From positions 207,146,435 to 207,210,434 of the forward strand of contig NC_081553.1 in assembly GCF_963082655.1 (NCBI RefSeq): a DNA stretch of 64,000 bases, given 5' to 3'. The DNA is from Stomoxys calcitrans (lineage: Eukaryota > Arthropoda > Insecta > Diptera > Muscidae). The position numbers were made by a program, and so were the translations under genes. The notes beneath the pieces are model-generated. The model was not told the DNA's origin. It did no database searches and saw only the letters and a list, made by a program, of their open reading frames with translations. Shown here in pieces: positions 10,071 through 21,929 of this stretch (its first letter is position 1; each line of letters starts with the position of its first letter).

Positions 10071-11072
10071 ATATTCAAGAACAACCTGGGTATCTCTTCG
10101 CTCATCTAAAATTTGCACGATCTAATAGAGTACTGAAAATTATACCACCGTGAATAAACTGCCTGAACTCAGGGAGACAATTCTTCATTGCTACAATACG
10201 TCTCTGGAACAACCTTCCTTCGAACATTCAACGCATAAGCAATTTTACAACTTTCAGAAAAGAGCTTTTCTCATTTTTCCAATAATATTAATAATTAAAA
10301 TTTTTTTGTATTTTTTAATATTAAATTATTGTATTATTTAAATTTTAAATCTATTTTTTTTTTAATTTTTATATTTTTAATTACAATATATAATGCTTTC
10401 ATTTTTATAAATTTTTTGTAAACTAGACTTAATTATTGTCTACACATCTATGAAACCAACACTGTCATATATAAGAGCATATTTTGTTGTGTTGGTATCA
10501 CAAATAAAATAAATCGTAATCCAAATCTGGACCGATTTGCGCGAATTTGCAGAAAAATGTCGAAGAGCCTAACACAATTCACTGCCCCAAATTTTCTTCG
10601 AAATCGGACAATAAATGCGCCTTTTATGGCTCCAAAACCTTAAATCAAGAGATCGGTATATATAGCAGCTATATCCAAATCTGGACCGATCTCAGCCATA
10701 TTGAAGATGGATGTCGAAGGGCCTAACACAACTCACTGTCACAAAATTTCGGCGACATTGGACAACAAAGACGCCTTTTATGGTTCCAAAACCTTAAATC
10801 GAGATATCGGTCTATATGGCAGCTATATCCAAATTTGGACCGATCTGTGCCATATTGCAAAAGTATGTCGAGGAGCTTAATATAACTCAATGTCCCAAAT
10901 TTCGGCGACATCGGATAATAAATGTGGCTTCTCTGGACCCAAAACCTTAAATCGAGAGATCGGTCTATATGGCAGCCATATCCAAATCTGGATCGATGTG
11001 AGCCAAATTGAAGAAAGATGTCAAAAGGTCTAACACAACTTACTGTCCCAAATTTCAGCAAAATCGGATAAT

Positions 11073-11158
11073 GCAAATGCAAATTTATGGAAATTTTTAC
11101 AAATTTTGCCAATGAACATTCCACTAAGGAACAGAGACAAACTTCTCTCTCTGTCCTC
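11073..11158 (-). repeat. SINE tail fragment with 8-bp target duplication
   Basis: Matches the far end of the tRNA-headed SINE (GAACATTCCACTAAGGAAC block). It is flanked by CGGATAAT at 11065-11072 and again at 11159-11166, so the truncated copy integrated as a unit. Confidence 0.65.
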
Positions 11159-11169
11159 CGGATAATATA

Positions 11170-12675
11170 ATAGGTTGCCCAAAAAGTAATTGCGGATTTT
11201 TTAAAAGAAAGTAAATGCATTTTTAATAAAACTTAGAATGAACTTTAATCAAATATACTTTTTATACCCATAAGATGGGGGGTATACTAATTTCGTCATT
11301 CTGATTGTAACTACTCGAAATATTCGTCTGAGACCCCATAAAGTATATATATTCTTGATCGTCGTGAAATTTTAAGTCGATCTAGCCATGTCCGTCCGTC
11401 TGTCCGTCCGTCCGTCTGTCTGTCGAAGGCACGCTAACTTCCGAAGGAGTAAAGCTAGCCGCTTGAAATTTTGCACAAATACTTCTTATTAGTGTAGGCC
11501 ATATCGGTCCATATTTTGATATAGCTGCCATATAAACCGATCTTGGGTCTTGATTTCTTGAGCCTCTAGATTGCGCAATTCTTATCCGATTGGTATGAAA
11601 TTTTGCACGACGTGTTTTCTTATGATATCCAACAACTGTGCCAAGTATGGTTTAAATCGGTCCATAACCTGATATAGCTGCCATATAAACCGATCTTGGG
11701 TCTTGACTTCTTGAGTGCGCAATTCTTATCCGATTGGAATGAAATTTTGCACGACGTGTTTTGTTATGATATCCAACAACTGTGCAAGTATGGTTCAAAT
11801 CGGTCCATAAACTGATATAGCTGCCATATAAACCGATCTTGGGTCTTGACTTCTTGAGCCTCTAGAGGGCGCAATTCTTATCCGATTGAATGAAATTTTG
11901 CACGACGTGTTTCGTAATGATATCCTACCGCTGTGTTAAGTATGATTCAAATTGGATGACAACCTTATATAGCAGCCATATCAACCGATCTTGGGTCTTG
12001 ACTTCTTGAGCCTCCAGAGGGCGCAATTCTTATCCGATTGGAATGAAATTTTGCACGACGTGTTTTGTTATGATATCCAACAACTGTGGCAAGTATGGTT
12101 CAAATCGGTCCCTAACCTTATATAGCTGCCATATAAACAGATCTGGGGACTTGACTTCTTGAGCCTCTAGAGGTCGCAATTATTATCCGATTTGCCTGAA
12201 ATTTTGCACGACGGATTCTCTCATGACCATTAACATAGCCCGATAAAGCTCCCATATAAAGCGATCTCTCCATTTTACTTCTTGAGCCCACAAAGAGCGC
12301 AATTGTTATTCGAATTAGCTGACATTTTACACAGGTCTCCAACATAAATATAATTTAACTGTGGTCCAAACCGGACCATATCTTAATATCGCTCTAATAG
12401 CAGAGCAAATCTTTTCTTATATCCTTCTTTTTTGCCTAAGAAGAGATGCCGGGAAAAGAACTCGACAAATGCGATCCATGGTGGAGGGTATATAAGATTC
12501 AGCCCGGCCGAACTTAGCACGCTTTTACTTGTTTACACTTTTTTTCTAAAGCAAGCTAAATGTAGCAGCTGATATCTGAAAGAAGAAAGAATGCAATTAC
12601 AGAGTCACAAGCTGTGAAAAAATTTGTCAGCGCCGACTATATGAAAAATCCGCAATTACTTTTTGGGCAACCCAA
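11170..12675. mobile_element. Mariner MITE split by a helentron-like insertion
   Basis: The left half (11170-11263) and right half (12531-12675) are the two parts of the 237-bp MITE. TA flanks at 11168-11169 and 12676-12677. The left terminus has base changes against the consensus. The host sequence around it (GGATAATA/TGTGGC) is the interrupted helentron-like element. Confidence 0.85.
11264..12530 (+). mobile_element. Complete helentron-like tandem-repeat element, 1267 bp
   Basis: Starts ATACCCATAAGATGG and ends GCACGCTTTTACTTG inside a T run of the MITE, so both ends are defined by the interrupted host. It contains a 5' hairpin (ATACCC/GGGTAT), a CCGTCCGTCTGTC block at about 11390-11425, roughly five copies of a ~150-bp unit (GACTTCTTGAGCCTCTAGAG ... 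GCTGCCATATAAACCGATC) at 11530-12330, and a 3' hairpin near 12494-12510. No protein frame; non-autonomous. Confidence 0.8.
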
Positions 12676-13135
12676 TATGTGGCTTTTATGGGCCTAAGAC
12701 CCTAAATCGGCGGATAGGTCTATATGGCAGCTATATCCAAATCTGGACCGATCTGGGCCAAATTGATGAAGGATATCACTGTCCCACATTTCATCAAAAT
12801 CTCATAATAAATGTGGCTTTTATGGGACTAAAACCCTAAATCGGCGAATCGGTCTATATGGGGGCTATATTAAGATACAGTCCGATATAGTCCATCTTCG
12901 TACTTAACCTGCTTATGGTCAAAAAAAGAATCTTTACAAAATTTCAGCTCAATATCTCTATTTTTAAAGACTGTAGAGTGATTTCAACAGATAGACGGTC
13001 GGACATGGCTAGATGGTCTTAGATTTTTACTCTGATCAAGAATATATATACTTAATAGGGTCGGAAATGGATATTTCGATGTGTTGCAAACGGAATGACA
13101 AAATGCATATATCCCCATCCTTCGTTGGAGGGTAT

Positions 13136-14241
13136 AAAAATTAAGACGACATTTTGCACAAAGTCATATATCGTCAAAAATTTACTTAGAAAATCTTAAA
13201 AAATGTCTATAATAGTCAAAATTCTATGGAAATATAAATTTCTCTTTGTAGGTCAACCTTTGAAAACATATTCTTGACATTTATTTCGCCATTTTTTTTG
13301 AACAATATAATAATCGTCTGAGAATCTTCTTTGTCTTCTTTGTTATATTATGCGATGAATGCTTGTTTGTTATTATTATTGTATTATTATTCTCATTTCT
13401 TGTAGGAAATACGCAAATTAAAATAAATTGTATACCTGAATCATCACATGGCAGCACTTGCTTCGTTCTCAAACCGTTAATCCTGTCTGTACGACACAGC
13501 GCGTCTACTTTAAATTCCTATGTTAATTATTTGAAAATTCAAACGCAATGATTCATTAAATACGCAGTTTTTTCTTCGAAATCCACAAGTCCGCAAATAA
13601 TAAACAGGGAATAGGTAGGTAGTAAGACGAAATGTTTGCTGTACATATTGTATATACAAATTCTATTTGTTGATCTAATATAATCAGTCCCATTAGCAGT
13701 CAATCAGTCCCCCATTAGTGGGGCCCACAACAACTGCAATATCACATATGATGTTGAACTCTCGAATAGGCGTGTGCTATGCAAAGTGATGAAATACTTT
13801 TCGTGGGGGGGAGGGGGTTCGACTATAACGGAAGGAGGAATTAATATATACGCACAAAATAAGTAAAAGGTGACAACACTGACTACACCGAAGAAAGCTG
13901 TTCTATGCATGAGGTGGCATTCGTTATCTGAGCATTCTCAAGGTCGTTGTTACTTTGAAAATTCTGCTCACTTGCCAGCTAACTCAGCATCCGTCTAAAT
14001 CATTGTAGCGTTGTGCTACACACGAGTCTATGTGATTTTGCAAAACATAAGGGCAAATGTTTGTTGTATATTAGATACGTGAATTGCTATTAATATTTTA
14101 GGGATATCGATGGTATACAACAAATTTAATTTATGACTATAAAACAAAATTTAAAAATTGTGAAATGAATAAAAAAAAAATAACAAATATTTTTTTATAT
14201 AATATTTCTATTAAAAATGAGAAAAAATATTAATATTACAA
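13136..14241. other. AT-rich intronic spacer
   Basis: No exon or element recognised. It holds short ATT/TAT runs and a G-rich patch at about 13805-13820 only. Confidence 0.5.
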
Positions 14242-17200
14242 CAAGTAAAAACTCATAAATTCGGCAATGCCGAACTCTTTATACACATCACCTCAGGTAT
14301 AAAAACCACCTTTGCACAAAAATCTGGTGGATATGTAAAATTTAGGAACTGATCATATTTGCTTTGCTCGAAATTTGATACGGGTTTTTTGACAAGCCAT
14401 CTAAAAACATTCGCCTAGGTCCATCAAAATTGGTTCAGAATTAGATATAGGTCCTACTTTGCACTTATAGGGTAGGTGTAGGGTATTACAAAGTCGGCAA
14501 CTCGTTACCACATCCATGCAAATGGAGGCTGGTCTGGATCATATTTGATTCAGGTCTCGAGACCTCTTATACAAGTCACAGTTTCAACAGTTTGAGTCGG
14601 ATATCGGGTGGTTTTAATCAACTCAATTTTTTAAATTGCAGAAAAAACGGATAATGATTGCGGCATTTCTGGGCTTAAGAACCTCAATCGGCAGATCGGT
14701 CGATATAGCACCTTATCTAAATATTATCCGATCTGTGCTATTTGGAAGATGGAAGACTTTAAACAACCCACTGTTTCAAGTTTCAGCGTAATCGGATAAT
14801 AATTGCGTCTTTTATGGGCTTTAGACCCGAAATCAGCAGATCGGTCTATATGGCAGCTATCTTATATATAAAAATTAATTTGTGTTAGTTTGTTTGTTCC
14901 CTATAGACTCCAAAACGGCTGAACCGATTACCTTGAAATTTTCACAGATTGTGTAGGTTGGTCTGGGAGGAAACATAAACTATATAATTTTTTTTTTATA
15001 TCGGAAGGTTGCGGACCCTCTCCCCAAAAGTACTACCCAAAAATAAAAGTGTACCGATCGGCACAATATGGAACTAAAGTGATGGGTATTCAGGAGCAGA
15101 GTACGAATTTCATATTAAAAATTGGGTCAAAGTAACTGGGTGGCCACCCCAACCCCAAAACCCCCTGAAATAGGTTTATTGGACGATCATGACAATATGG
15201 AACTCAAATGAATGGTATTCGGGAGTAGATCGCGGATATGGGCAGGAGAGAGGAGCAGGCTTTATAAGGACCCTCCCCCGATTACCACAAAAACACCACC
15301 CAAAATCAAAAGTGGGCCGATAATGACAATATGGGTATCAAATAAAAGGAATTGAAGAGTTGAATGCGAATATGGTATTAAACCAACACCCCCAAAATGG
15401 TAGTAGAACGAAAAACGGCTGAACTGATTTTCTTAAAATTTTCGCAGATTGTGTAGGTTGGTCTGGAATCTGGAACACATGCTATATAATTTTTGAATAT
15501 CGGATGGAAGCGGACCCTCCCCCTTACCCCAGAAACACCACACAAAACCAATATTCGCGTTCAAGTCTAGGTGACGAGGAGGGTAGGTGTAGGGTATTAC
15601 AAAGTCGGCAACTCGTTACCACATCCATGCAAATGGAGGCTGGTCTGGATCATATTTGATTCAGGTCTCGAGACCTCTTATACAAGTCACAGTTTCAACA
15701 GTTTGAGTCGGATATCGGGTGGTTTAAATCAACTCAATTTTTTAAATTGCAGAAAAAACGGATAATGATTGCGGCATTTCTGGGCTTAAGAACCTCAATC
15801 GGCAGATCGGTCGATATAGCACCTTATCTAAATATTATCCGATCTGTGCTATTTGGAAGATGGAAGACTTTAAACAACCCACTGTTTCAAGTTTCAGCGT
15901 AATCGGATAATAATTGCGTCTTTTATGGGCTTTAGACCCGAAATCAGCAGATCGGTCTATATGGCAGCTATCTTATATATAAAAATTAATTTGTGTTAGT
16001 TTGTTTGTTCCCTATAGACTCCAAAACGGCTGAACCGATTACCTTGAAATTTTCACAGATTGTGTAGGTTGGTCTGGGAGGAAACATAAACTATATAATT
16101 TTTTTTTTTATATCGGAAGGTTGCGGACCCTCTCCCCAAAAGTACTACCCAAAAATAAAAGTGTACCGATCGGCACAATATGGAACTAAAGTGATGGGTA
16201 TTCAGGAGCAGAGTACGAATTTCATATTAAAAATTGGGTCAAAGTAACTGGGTGGCCACCCCAACCCCAAAACCCCCTGAAATAGGTTTATTGGACGATC
16301 ATGACAATATGGAACTCAAATGAATGGTATTCGGGAGTAGATCGCGGATATGGGCAGGAGAGAGGAGCAGGCTTTATAAGGACCCTCCCCCGATTACCAC
16401 AAAAACACCACCCAAAATCAAAAGTGGGCCGATAATGACAATATGGGTATCAAATAAAAGGAATTGAAGAGTTGAATGCGAATATGGTATTAAACCAACA
16501 CCCCCAAAATGGTAGTAGAACGAAAAACGGCTGAACTGATTTTCTTAAAATTTTCGCAGATTGTGTAGGTTGGTCTGGAATCTGGAACACATGCTATATA
16601 ATTTTTGAATATCGGATGGAAGCGGACCCTCCCCCTTACCCCAGAAACACCACACAAAACCAATATTCGCGTTCAAGTCTAGGTGACGCTTTTCTTCCCA
16701 AAAAATACGTCGAGCAATATGGGACTCAAATGAAAGGTATATGAGAGTAGAAGACGAATTTGACATACAATTTTAGAGCCAAGGTTTGGGGATATGCCCT
16801 AAATCACCCCCTAAACTGAACTTCATTTCCGACTTTAGCAATATGGAGCTCAAATCAACGGTATTTGGGAGTAAAAAACGAATTTAATGTCTATTTTCAG
16901 GGCAAAGTACCGGTGGACGCCGCAGCCGCAAAACATCCTCCAAACGGTTCATACTTATCGTTCATAGTGGAGCACGAATTTGATATCAATATTTGAGTCG
17001 AAATGTCTCTCCTACAAAATACTTCTCATTACACTAATGTCAAAAATACCAGATCTCGGAGATTGGTAATGTGAATCGTTTGAAAATTTTTTGCACTCTC
17101 ACCAAAAACGAAAAATGGTTTCTATTGTTGGGGTCGAGTGCCGCGGGGGCTGCCCAAAGCCCGACAAATGGATATATAGACCAATCACGACAATATAGAG

Positions 17201-18327
17201 ATGCGTTTTAAGGAACCCCATCCCAAAATACCTCCCTATTATATACAGGCTATTTGGGGTGAAAATTGATTGAGTATGTAGTGTTTTGTTATGACTTTGA
17301 ACAACTGTGACAAGTACGGTTAAAATCGGTTTATAAGCTGATATAGCTCCCATATAAACCGATCTCCCGATTTGACTTCTTTAGCCCTTACAAGCGGCAA
17401 GTTTTGTCCGATTTGGCTGAAATTGAGCATGAAGTGTTTTGTTATGACTTTCAACAAACCTGCCTAGTATGGTCCAAATTGGTATATAACAGGATATAGC
17501 TCTCTTATAAACCGATCTTCCGATTTGACTTCTTTAGCCCTTACAAGATGCAAGTTTTGTCCGATTTGGCTAAAATGTTGCACATAGTGTTCTGTTATCA
17601 CTTCTAACATTTGTGCTAAGTACGGTTCAAATCGGTGTATAACCTGATATAGCTATACCGATATAATCGGTCCATGTTTCGATATAGCTGTCATATAAAC
17701 CGATCTTGGGTCTTGACTTCTTGAGCCTCTAGAGTGCCCAATACTTATCCAATTGAAATGAAATTTTGCACGACGTGTTTTGTTTTTGTTATATCCAACA
17801 ACTGTGCCAAGCATGGTTCAAATCGGTCCAGAACCTGATGTAGCTGTCAGTTAAACCGATCTTGGGTCTTGACTTCATGAGCCTCTAGAGGGCGCAATTC
17901 TTATCCGATTTGACTGAATTGCACGAATTATTTCGTTGTGATATCCAACAACTGTGCCAAGTATGGTTCAAATCGGTTCATAACCTGATATAGCTGCCAT
18001 ACAAACCTATCTAGGATCCTGACTTCTTGAGCCTCTAGAGGTCGGAAATATTATCCGATTTGGCTGAAATTTTGTGCGACGGATCCTCTCATGACCATCA
18101 ACATACGAGATGATGTCGAATTGGCTGACATTTTACACAGGTCGCCAACATATAATATAATTGTGGTCCAAACCGGACCATACCTTGATATCGCTCTAAT
18201 AGTAGAGCAAATCTTTTCTTCTATCCTCTTTTTCCTAAGAGATGCCGTGAAAAGAACTCGACAAATGCGATCCATGGTGGAGGGTATATAAGATTCGGCC
18301 CGGCCGAACTTAGCACGCTTTTACTTG
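14242..18327. repeat. Composite of helentron-like sequence with both outer ends
   Basis: The left edge is a reverse 3' end (CAAGTAAAAACTC after AA) and the right edge is a forward 3' end (GCACGCTTTTACTTG before TT) with the TTCGGCCCGGCCGAA hairpin at about 18294-18308. Between them are the 1.11-kb tandem duplication, other ~100-bp blocks (GGCTGAACCGATT) and a ~150-bp repeat array at about 17240-18070. It is probably at least two elements joined tail to tail. Confidence 0.6.
14470..16688. repeat. Near-perfect tandem duplication, unit about 1.11 kb
   Basis: 14470-15576 is repeated at 15581-16688. Differences I can see are one extra T in a T run (10 versus 11) and one T/A change (GGTTTTAATC versus GGTTTAAATC). 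Each unit contains a stretch starting TATATATAAAAATTAATTTG then CAAAACGGCTGAACCGATT, common to insect non-autonomous elements. Confidence 0.93.
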
Positions 18328-18986
18328 TTTAATGTTGGATTAGGGAAAGCTTTATTGAAATTTTATGGAAATTTTATCTTTAACGCTGCTATTGTATTCG
18401 CTTTCCGCGCCATTACTTTTCTAGATAATAGATTTTGAAGCGAAAAAAACTTGCTGAGGGACATTCCCCTATAAGTTATCATTGAGATTTTTGTAGTGTT
18501 TTAAAAAAAGTAATCGCGAAAACCATGTGTTTTCAACAGTGAAAAACGAACATAGTACTAGCCAGTAGATAAAATTTTCATTGAAATGTTGTCTTTGGTG
18601 GAGACAGAAATAACATGCAAACAAACACACCAGTCTTAAAATATAAAAATCGAACTTCGTTGTTAGTGTCAGAATCAACTTGTCAGAATAAATTTCCTAA
18701 GATTTATTGTCGCATTCGACAGGAGAATGTGAGCAAAAAATCAAATGTTTAAAAATAAGAAAGTTGTTGCCAGTTTGCAACTAAGCTGATGACAGGTGAC
18801 TATTGCCTAGCAATGGGGTACAATGAACCAACATTCAGAAATTTCCTGTTTTGGCATTAAAATATTATTGTATTAAATTTCAAGTGATTGTGGTTTACAC
18901 ATGTTTCATTTATGAGAAACACTAAAGTAATAACAGTTTTGGGTATATTAAGTAAGAGGAGTATCATTTTCCTTACATCATATTTA
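18328..18986. other. Intronic spacer
   Basis: No recognisable gene or element. Confidence 0.5.
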
Positions 18987-19223
18987 TTGGGTTGCCCAAA
19001 AAGTAATTACGGATTGTTCATATAGTCGGCGTTGAAAAATTTTTTCACAGCTTGCGACTCTGTAATTGCATTCTTTCTTCTGTCAGTTATCAGCTGTTAC
19101 TTTTAGCTTGCTTTAGAAAAAAAGTGTAAAAAAAGTATATTTGATTAAAGTTCATTCTAAGTTTTATTAAAAATGCATTTATTTTCTTTTAAAAAATCCG
19201 CAATTACTTTTTGGGCAACCCAA
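18987..19223. mobile_element. Mariner-derived MITE, 237 bp
   Basis: TTGGGTTGCCCAAAAAGTAA at the left and its inverse at the right, flanked by TA at 18985-18986 and 19224-19225. Same orientation and length as the copy at 4380. Confidence 0.9.
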
Positions 19224-20735
19224 TATTATTTTTCTACACAAAGAAGAGGCAGTTGAGAAATATGTGTTGCAGTTTAAAATGGAAAAGGTCTGTTTCTCTA
19301 AAACCCTATATTTTCAAAAAGTTTCATATTACTGAAAATTAAAGTTACCTAGAAAATATTTTATTTTCACCCACTTTCAATTTTAAATTAACAAACTTTT
19401 CAAACAACTCAATGGGAACATTGAAAAAAAAAAGATAATTTTTGAAGAATTGTGGCACCTATTTCTTGATTCGCCAAGTGATTTGTCACTTGCCACAGTA
19501 ATTTGCATTCCTTTTCAATTGGACTTTTTGTCTGTGGCTTTTTTTTAAGCAAAAAAAAAGTTTTTTCTCGATCACATCACATGTTGTTTATGTATTGTAT
19601 GGTCTTTTTTTGTGTCAGCTATTGTTTAAATTTAGGCGTTATTTTTAGAATCTCAGGCAAGTGTATGGGGACGACGACACACGTTAAAGAACACTTTCAA
19701 AATATTGGGGTAAATATATATTTGTAAGTGTGCTGTCATTCACTATAGTTGCAACACCTTGAAAATATATTCTTTAACGAGAAATACCTTGAGATTTTTG
19801 TGTATACGAGTACAAGTGTATCTGGATTTCGGTGAAATGATGTGATAATTAAACCATAAATTAAGATAAACACCTTAAAATTGGGAAATGCCTTTTCTGT
19901 AAACGCAAAATCTTGTGAAACCACAGACATTTTTTTGTAAGGTAATTGTGTATGGTTGGGAAAATGCTTTACAATTTCAATGAATTTTTGTAAACACCTT
20001 GAAGAATTCAAAAGCAAACAAGAGCTTTAGCTTTTAAGTAGATGATATTCTAGAATTTTTAAAATGGGCCGGTGTTCAACGAAATGTCCTTTACTCAGTC
20101 ATAAAGGATGATTGTTTACTAGTTGAGTTTTTCGGGGTGGCAGCACTGAAAATTGTGTCTTCATCTGTCAAAGTGAAAAGTGTGCGTTATACTCCGCCAT
20201 TTTAACGTGGAAAAACTGACAAGGAAGAAAAACTCATTGCAAATAGGGATGGCAGCACTGATAATTGTGTGCAAACGTCAATTGTGTAAATGAAAAGTGT
20301 GCATTATACTCCGCCATTTTATCATGGAAAAATTCAAAAGCGAGCAACAATTGCAAATAGTTGATATTTAATATCAAAATTTGTGCTTTGTGAAAACAGC
20401 TCGATGGAAACCCATTATTTTATCGAAAAATTGTGCCATCGCACAGTGGGAGAAAATTAAAAAAAATAGTAAAAAATATGCCATGTGGGAATGGGTAGAG
20501 ATCTCGCTTTGAAATTTAGAATGGTTAAAGCTTTTAGTGAGATCGTTCGCAAAATTACAAGGACTAGGTTGTCCGGAAGCCTTTTGGCAAGTCGCCACCT
20601 CGGTATTTCGAAAATTTGTTGGGGCCTGCCAAATTTTCATTTGTGGCCTGATTTCTAATTTTTTTGCTGGAGTGTGCTTAACAATCCCTATAAAGAAGTC
20701 CTACGGCCTTGATATTCAACAAAAAAATTAAGAGG
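19224..20735. other. Intronic spacer with a short internal duplication
   Basis: Mostly featureless. About 20139-20225 and 20249-20333 are diverged copies of one block (GGCAGCACTGA ... ACTCCGCCATTTTA). Confidence 0.55.
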
Positions 20736-21780
20736 GCTACCAGAACTCGCTGCGCCAAATTTCATCGAAATAGAATGAAAAATGCTCCTTTTATCGGCTC
20801 ATTACACTATATCGGGAAATTGGTCTATAGGCAGCTATATCAATTTTGGTGCGATCTGAACGATATTCAACAGAAAGGTTTAGAGGGGTACCAGAACTCG
20901 CTGTGCTAAGTTTCATCAAGGTAGATCGGTCTATATGGCAGCTATATCCAAATATGGTTCGATCTGGACGATATTCAACGGAAGACTCGCTGCGACAACG
21001 CAGAACTCGCTGCGCCAAATTTCATCGAAATACGATGAAAAATGCTCCTTTTATAGGCTCATTACACTATATCGGGAGATCGGTCTATATGGCAGCTATA
21101 TCCAAATATAGTCCGATCTGGACGCTATTCAACAGAAAAATTTAGAGGGGTACCAGAACTCACTGTGCCAAGTTTCATCGAAATAGGATGAAAAATGCTT
21201 CTTTTATAGGCTCATTTCACTATATAAGGAGATCGGTCTATATGGCAGCTATATCCAAATATGGTCCGACCTGGACGCTATTCAGCCGAAAGGTTGAGAG
21301 GGCTACCAGAACTCGCTGTGCCAAATTTCATCGAAATAGGATGGGCATTGCTCCTTTAATAGCCTCATTACACTATATCGGGAGATCGGTCTATACGGCA
21401 GCTTTATCCAAATATGGTCTAATCTGGACCACATTTGACAGGAATGGGTAGGGGTCTACCAGAAAACACTATGCCAAATTTCATTGAATTCGGGTAATAA
21501 ATGCATCTTTTATGGCCTCACTACCATATATCGGGAGATCGGGCGGTCGGTCTATAGGGCACCTATATCCAAATATTGTCCAATCTGAACTTCACACTTC
21601 ACAGAAATGTGTAGGGGTCTACCAGAACTCACTGTGACAAATTTCATCGAAATCGAATGAAAAATTACCAATTTATTGCTTTAAGACATTAAGTCTTTAG
21701 ATCGGTTTATATAGCGGCTATATATAACTAAAAACCGATTTTATTAGATCAGAAGGTCAGGTTTATATACAAACAATTCG
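20736..21780 (+). repeat. Tandem array, roughly 130-160-bp unit
   Basis: Repeats of ACCAGAACTCGCTGTGCCAA, TTTCATCGAAATAGGATG, GCTCCTTTTATAGGCTCATT and CGGTCTATATGGCAGCTATA, six or more times with divergence. This is a variant of the helentron-like repeat family. Small open frames here (e.g. RSVYMAAI peptides) are repeat artefacts. Confidence 0.8.
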
Positions 21781-21840
21781 AAATCATCAAAACTTGTTTG
21801 GAAAATGCAAAATTATAAATTGCCAGCTTTTGGGTATAAA

Positions 21841-21899
21841 TGGGTAAATACACGGGTATTTACCCAATTTACCGGGTAAATACATTTTGGGTATTTACC
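21841..21899. repeat. Two adjacent GGGTAAATAC palindromes
   Basis: TGGGTAAATAC (21841-21851) pairs with GTATTTACCCA (21856-21866) around a 4-base loop. A second pair is at 21874-21883 and 21891-21899. Confidence 0.8.
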
Positions 21900-21929
21900 A
21901 ATCGTCCATCTCTAAAAATGGGGAATATT

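Larger units (their letters stand above)
6959..10520 (+). mobile_element. Non-LTR retrotransposon remnant (Jockey/CR1 group)
   Basis: 5'-truncated element with an endonuclease part, a reverse transcriptase part and a 3' tail ending AAATAAAATAAAT. The Tc1 at 7760-9402 interrupts the RT. Internal deletions are visible between endonuclease and RT and around the GVPQGS region. Its left and right edges lie within one helentron-like element, showing where it inserted. Confidence 0.75.
6595..13135 (-). mobile_element. Helentron-like tandem-repeat element split by several insertions
   Basis: The 3' end is at 6595 (CAAGTAAAAAGGCG after AA; hairpin TTCGGCCGGGCTGAA just inside) and the 5' end is at 13135 (reverse of ATACCCTCC). 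Sequence of the element occurs at 6595-6958, 10521-11168 and 12676-13135, which together follow the order of the uninterrupted copy at 40251-41247. Inserted into it are a non-LTR retrotransposon (holding a Tc1), a SINE tail with an 8-bp duplication, and a mariner MITE (holding another helentron-like element). The summed element is about 1.47 kb. The Helentron assignment is an inference from the ends and hairpins. Confidence 0.7.
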
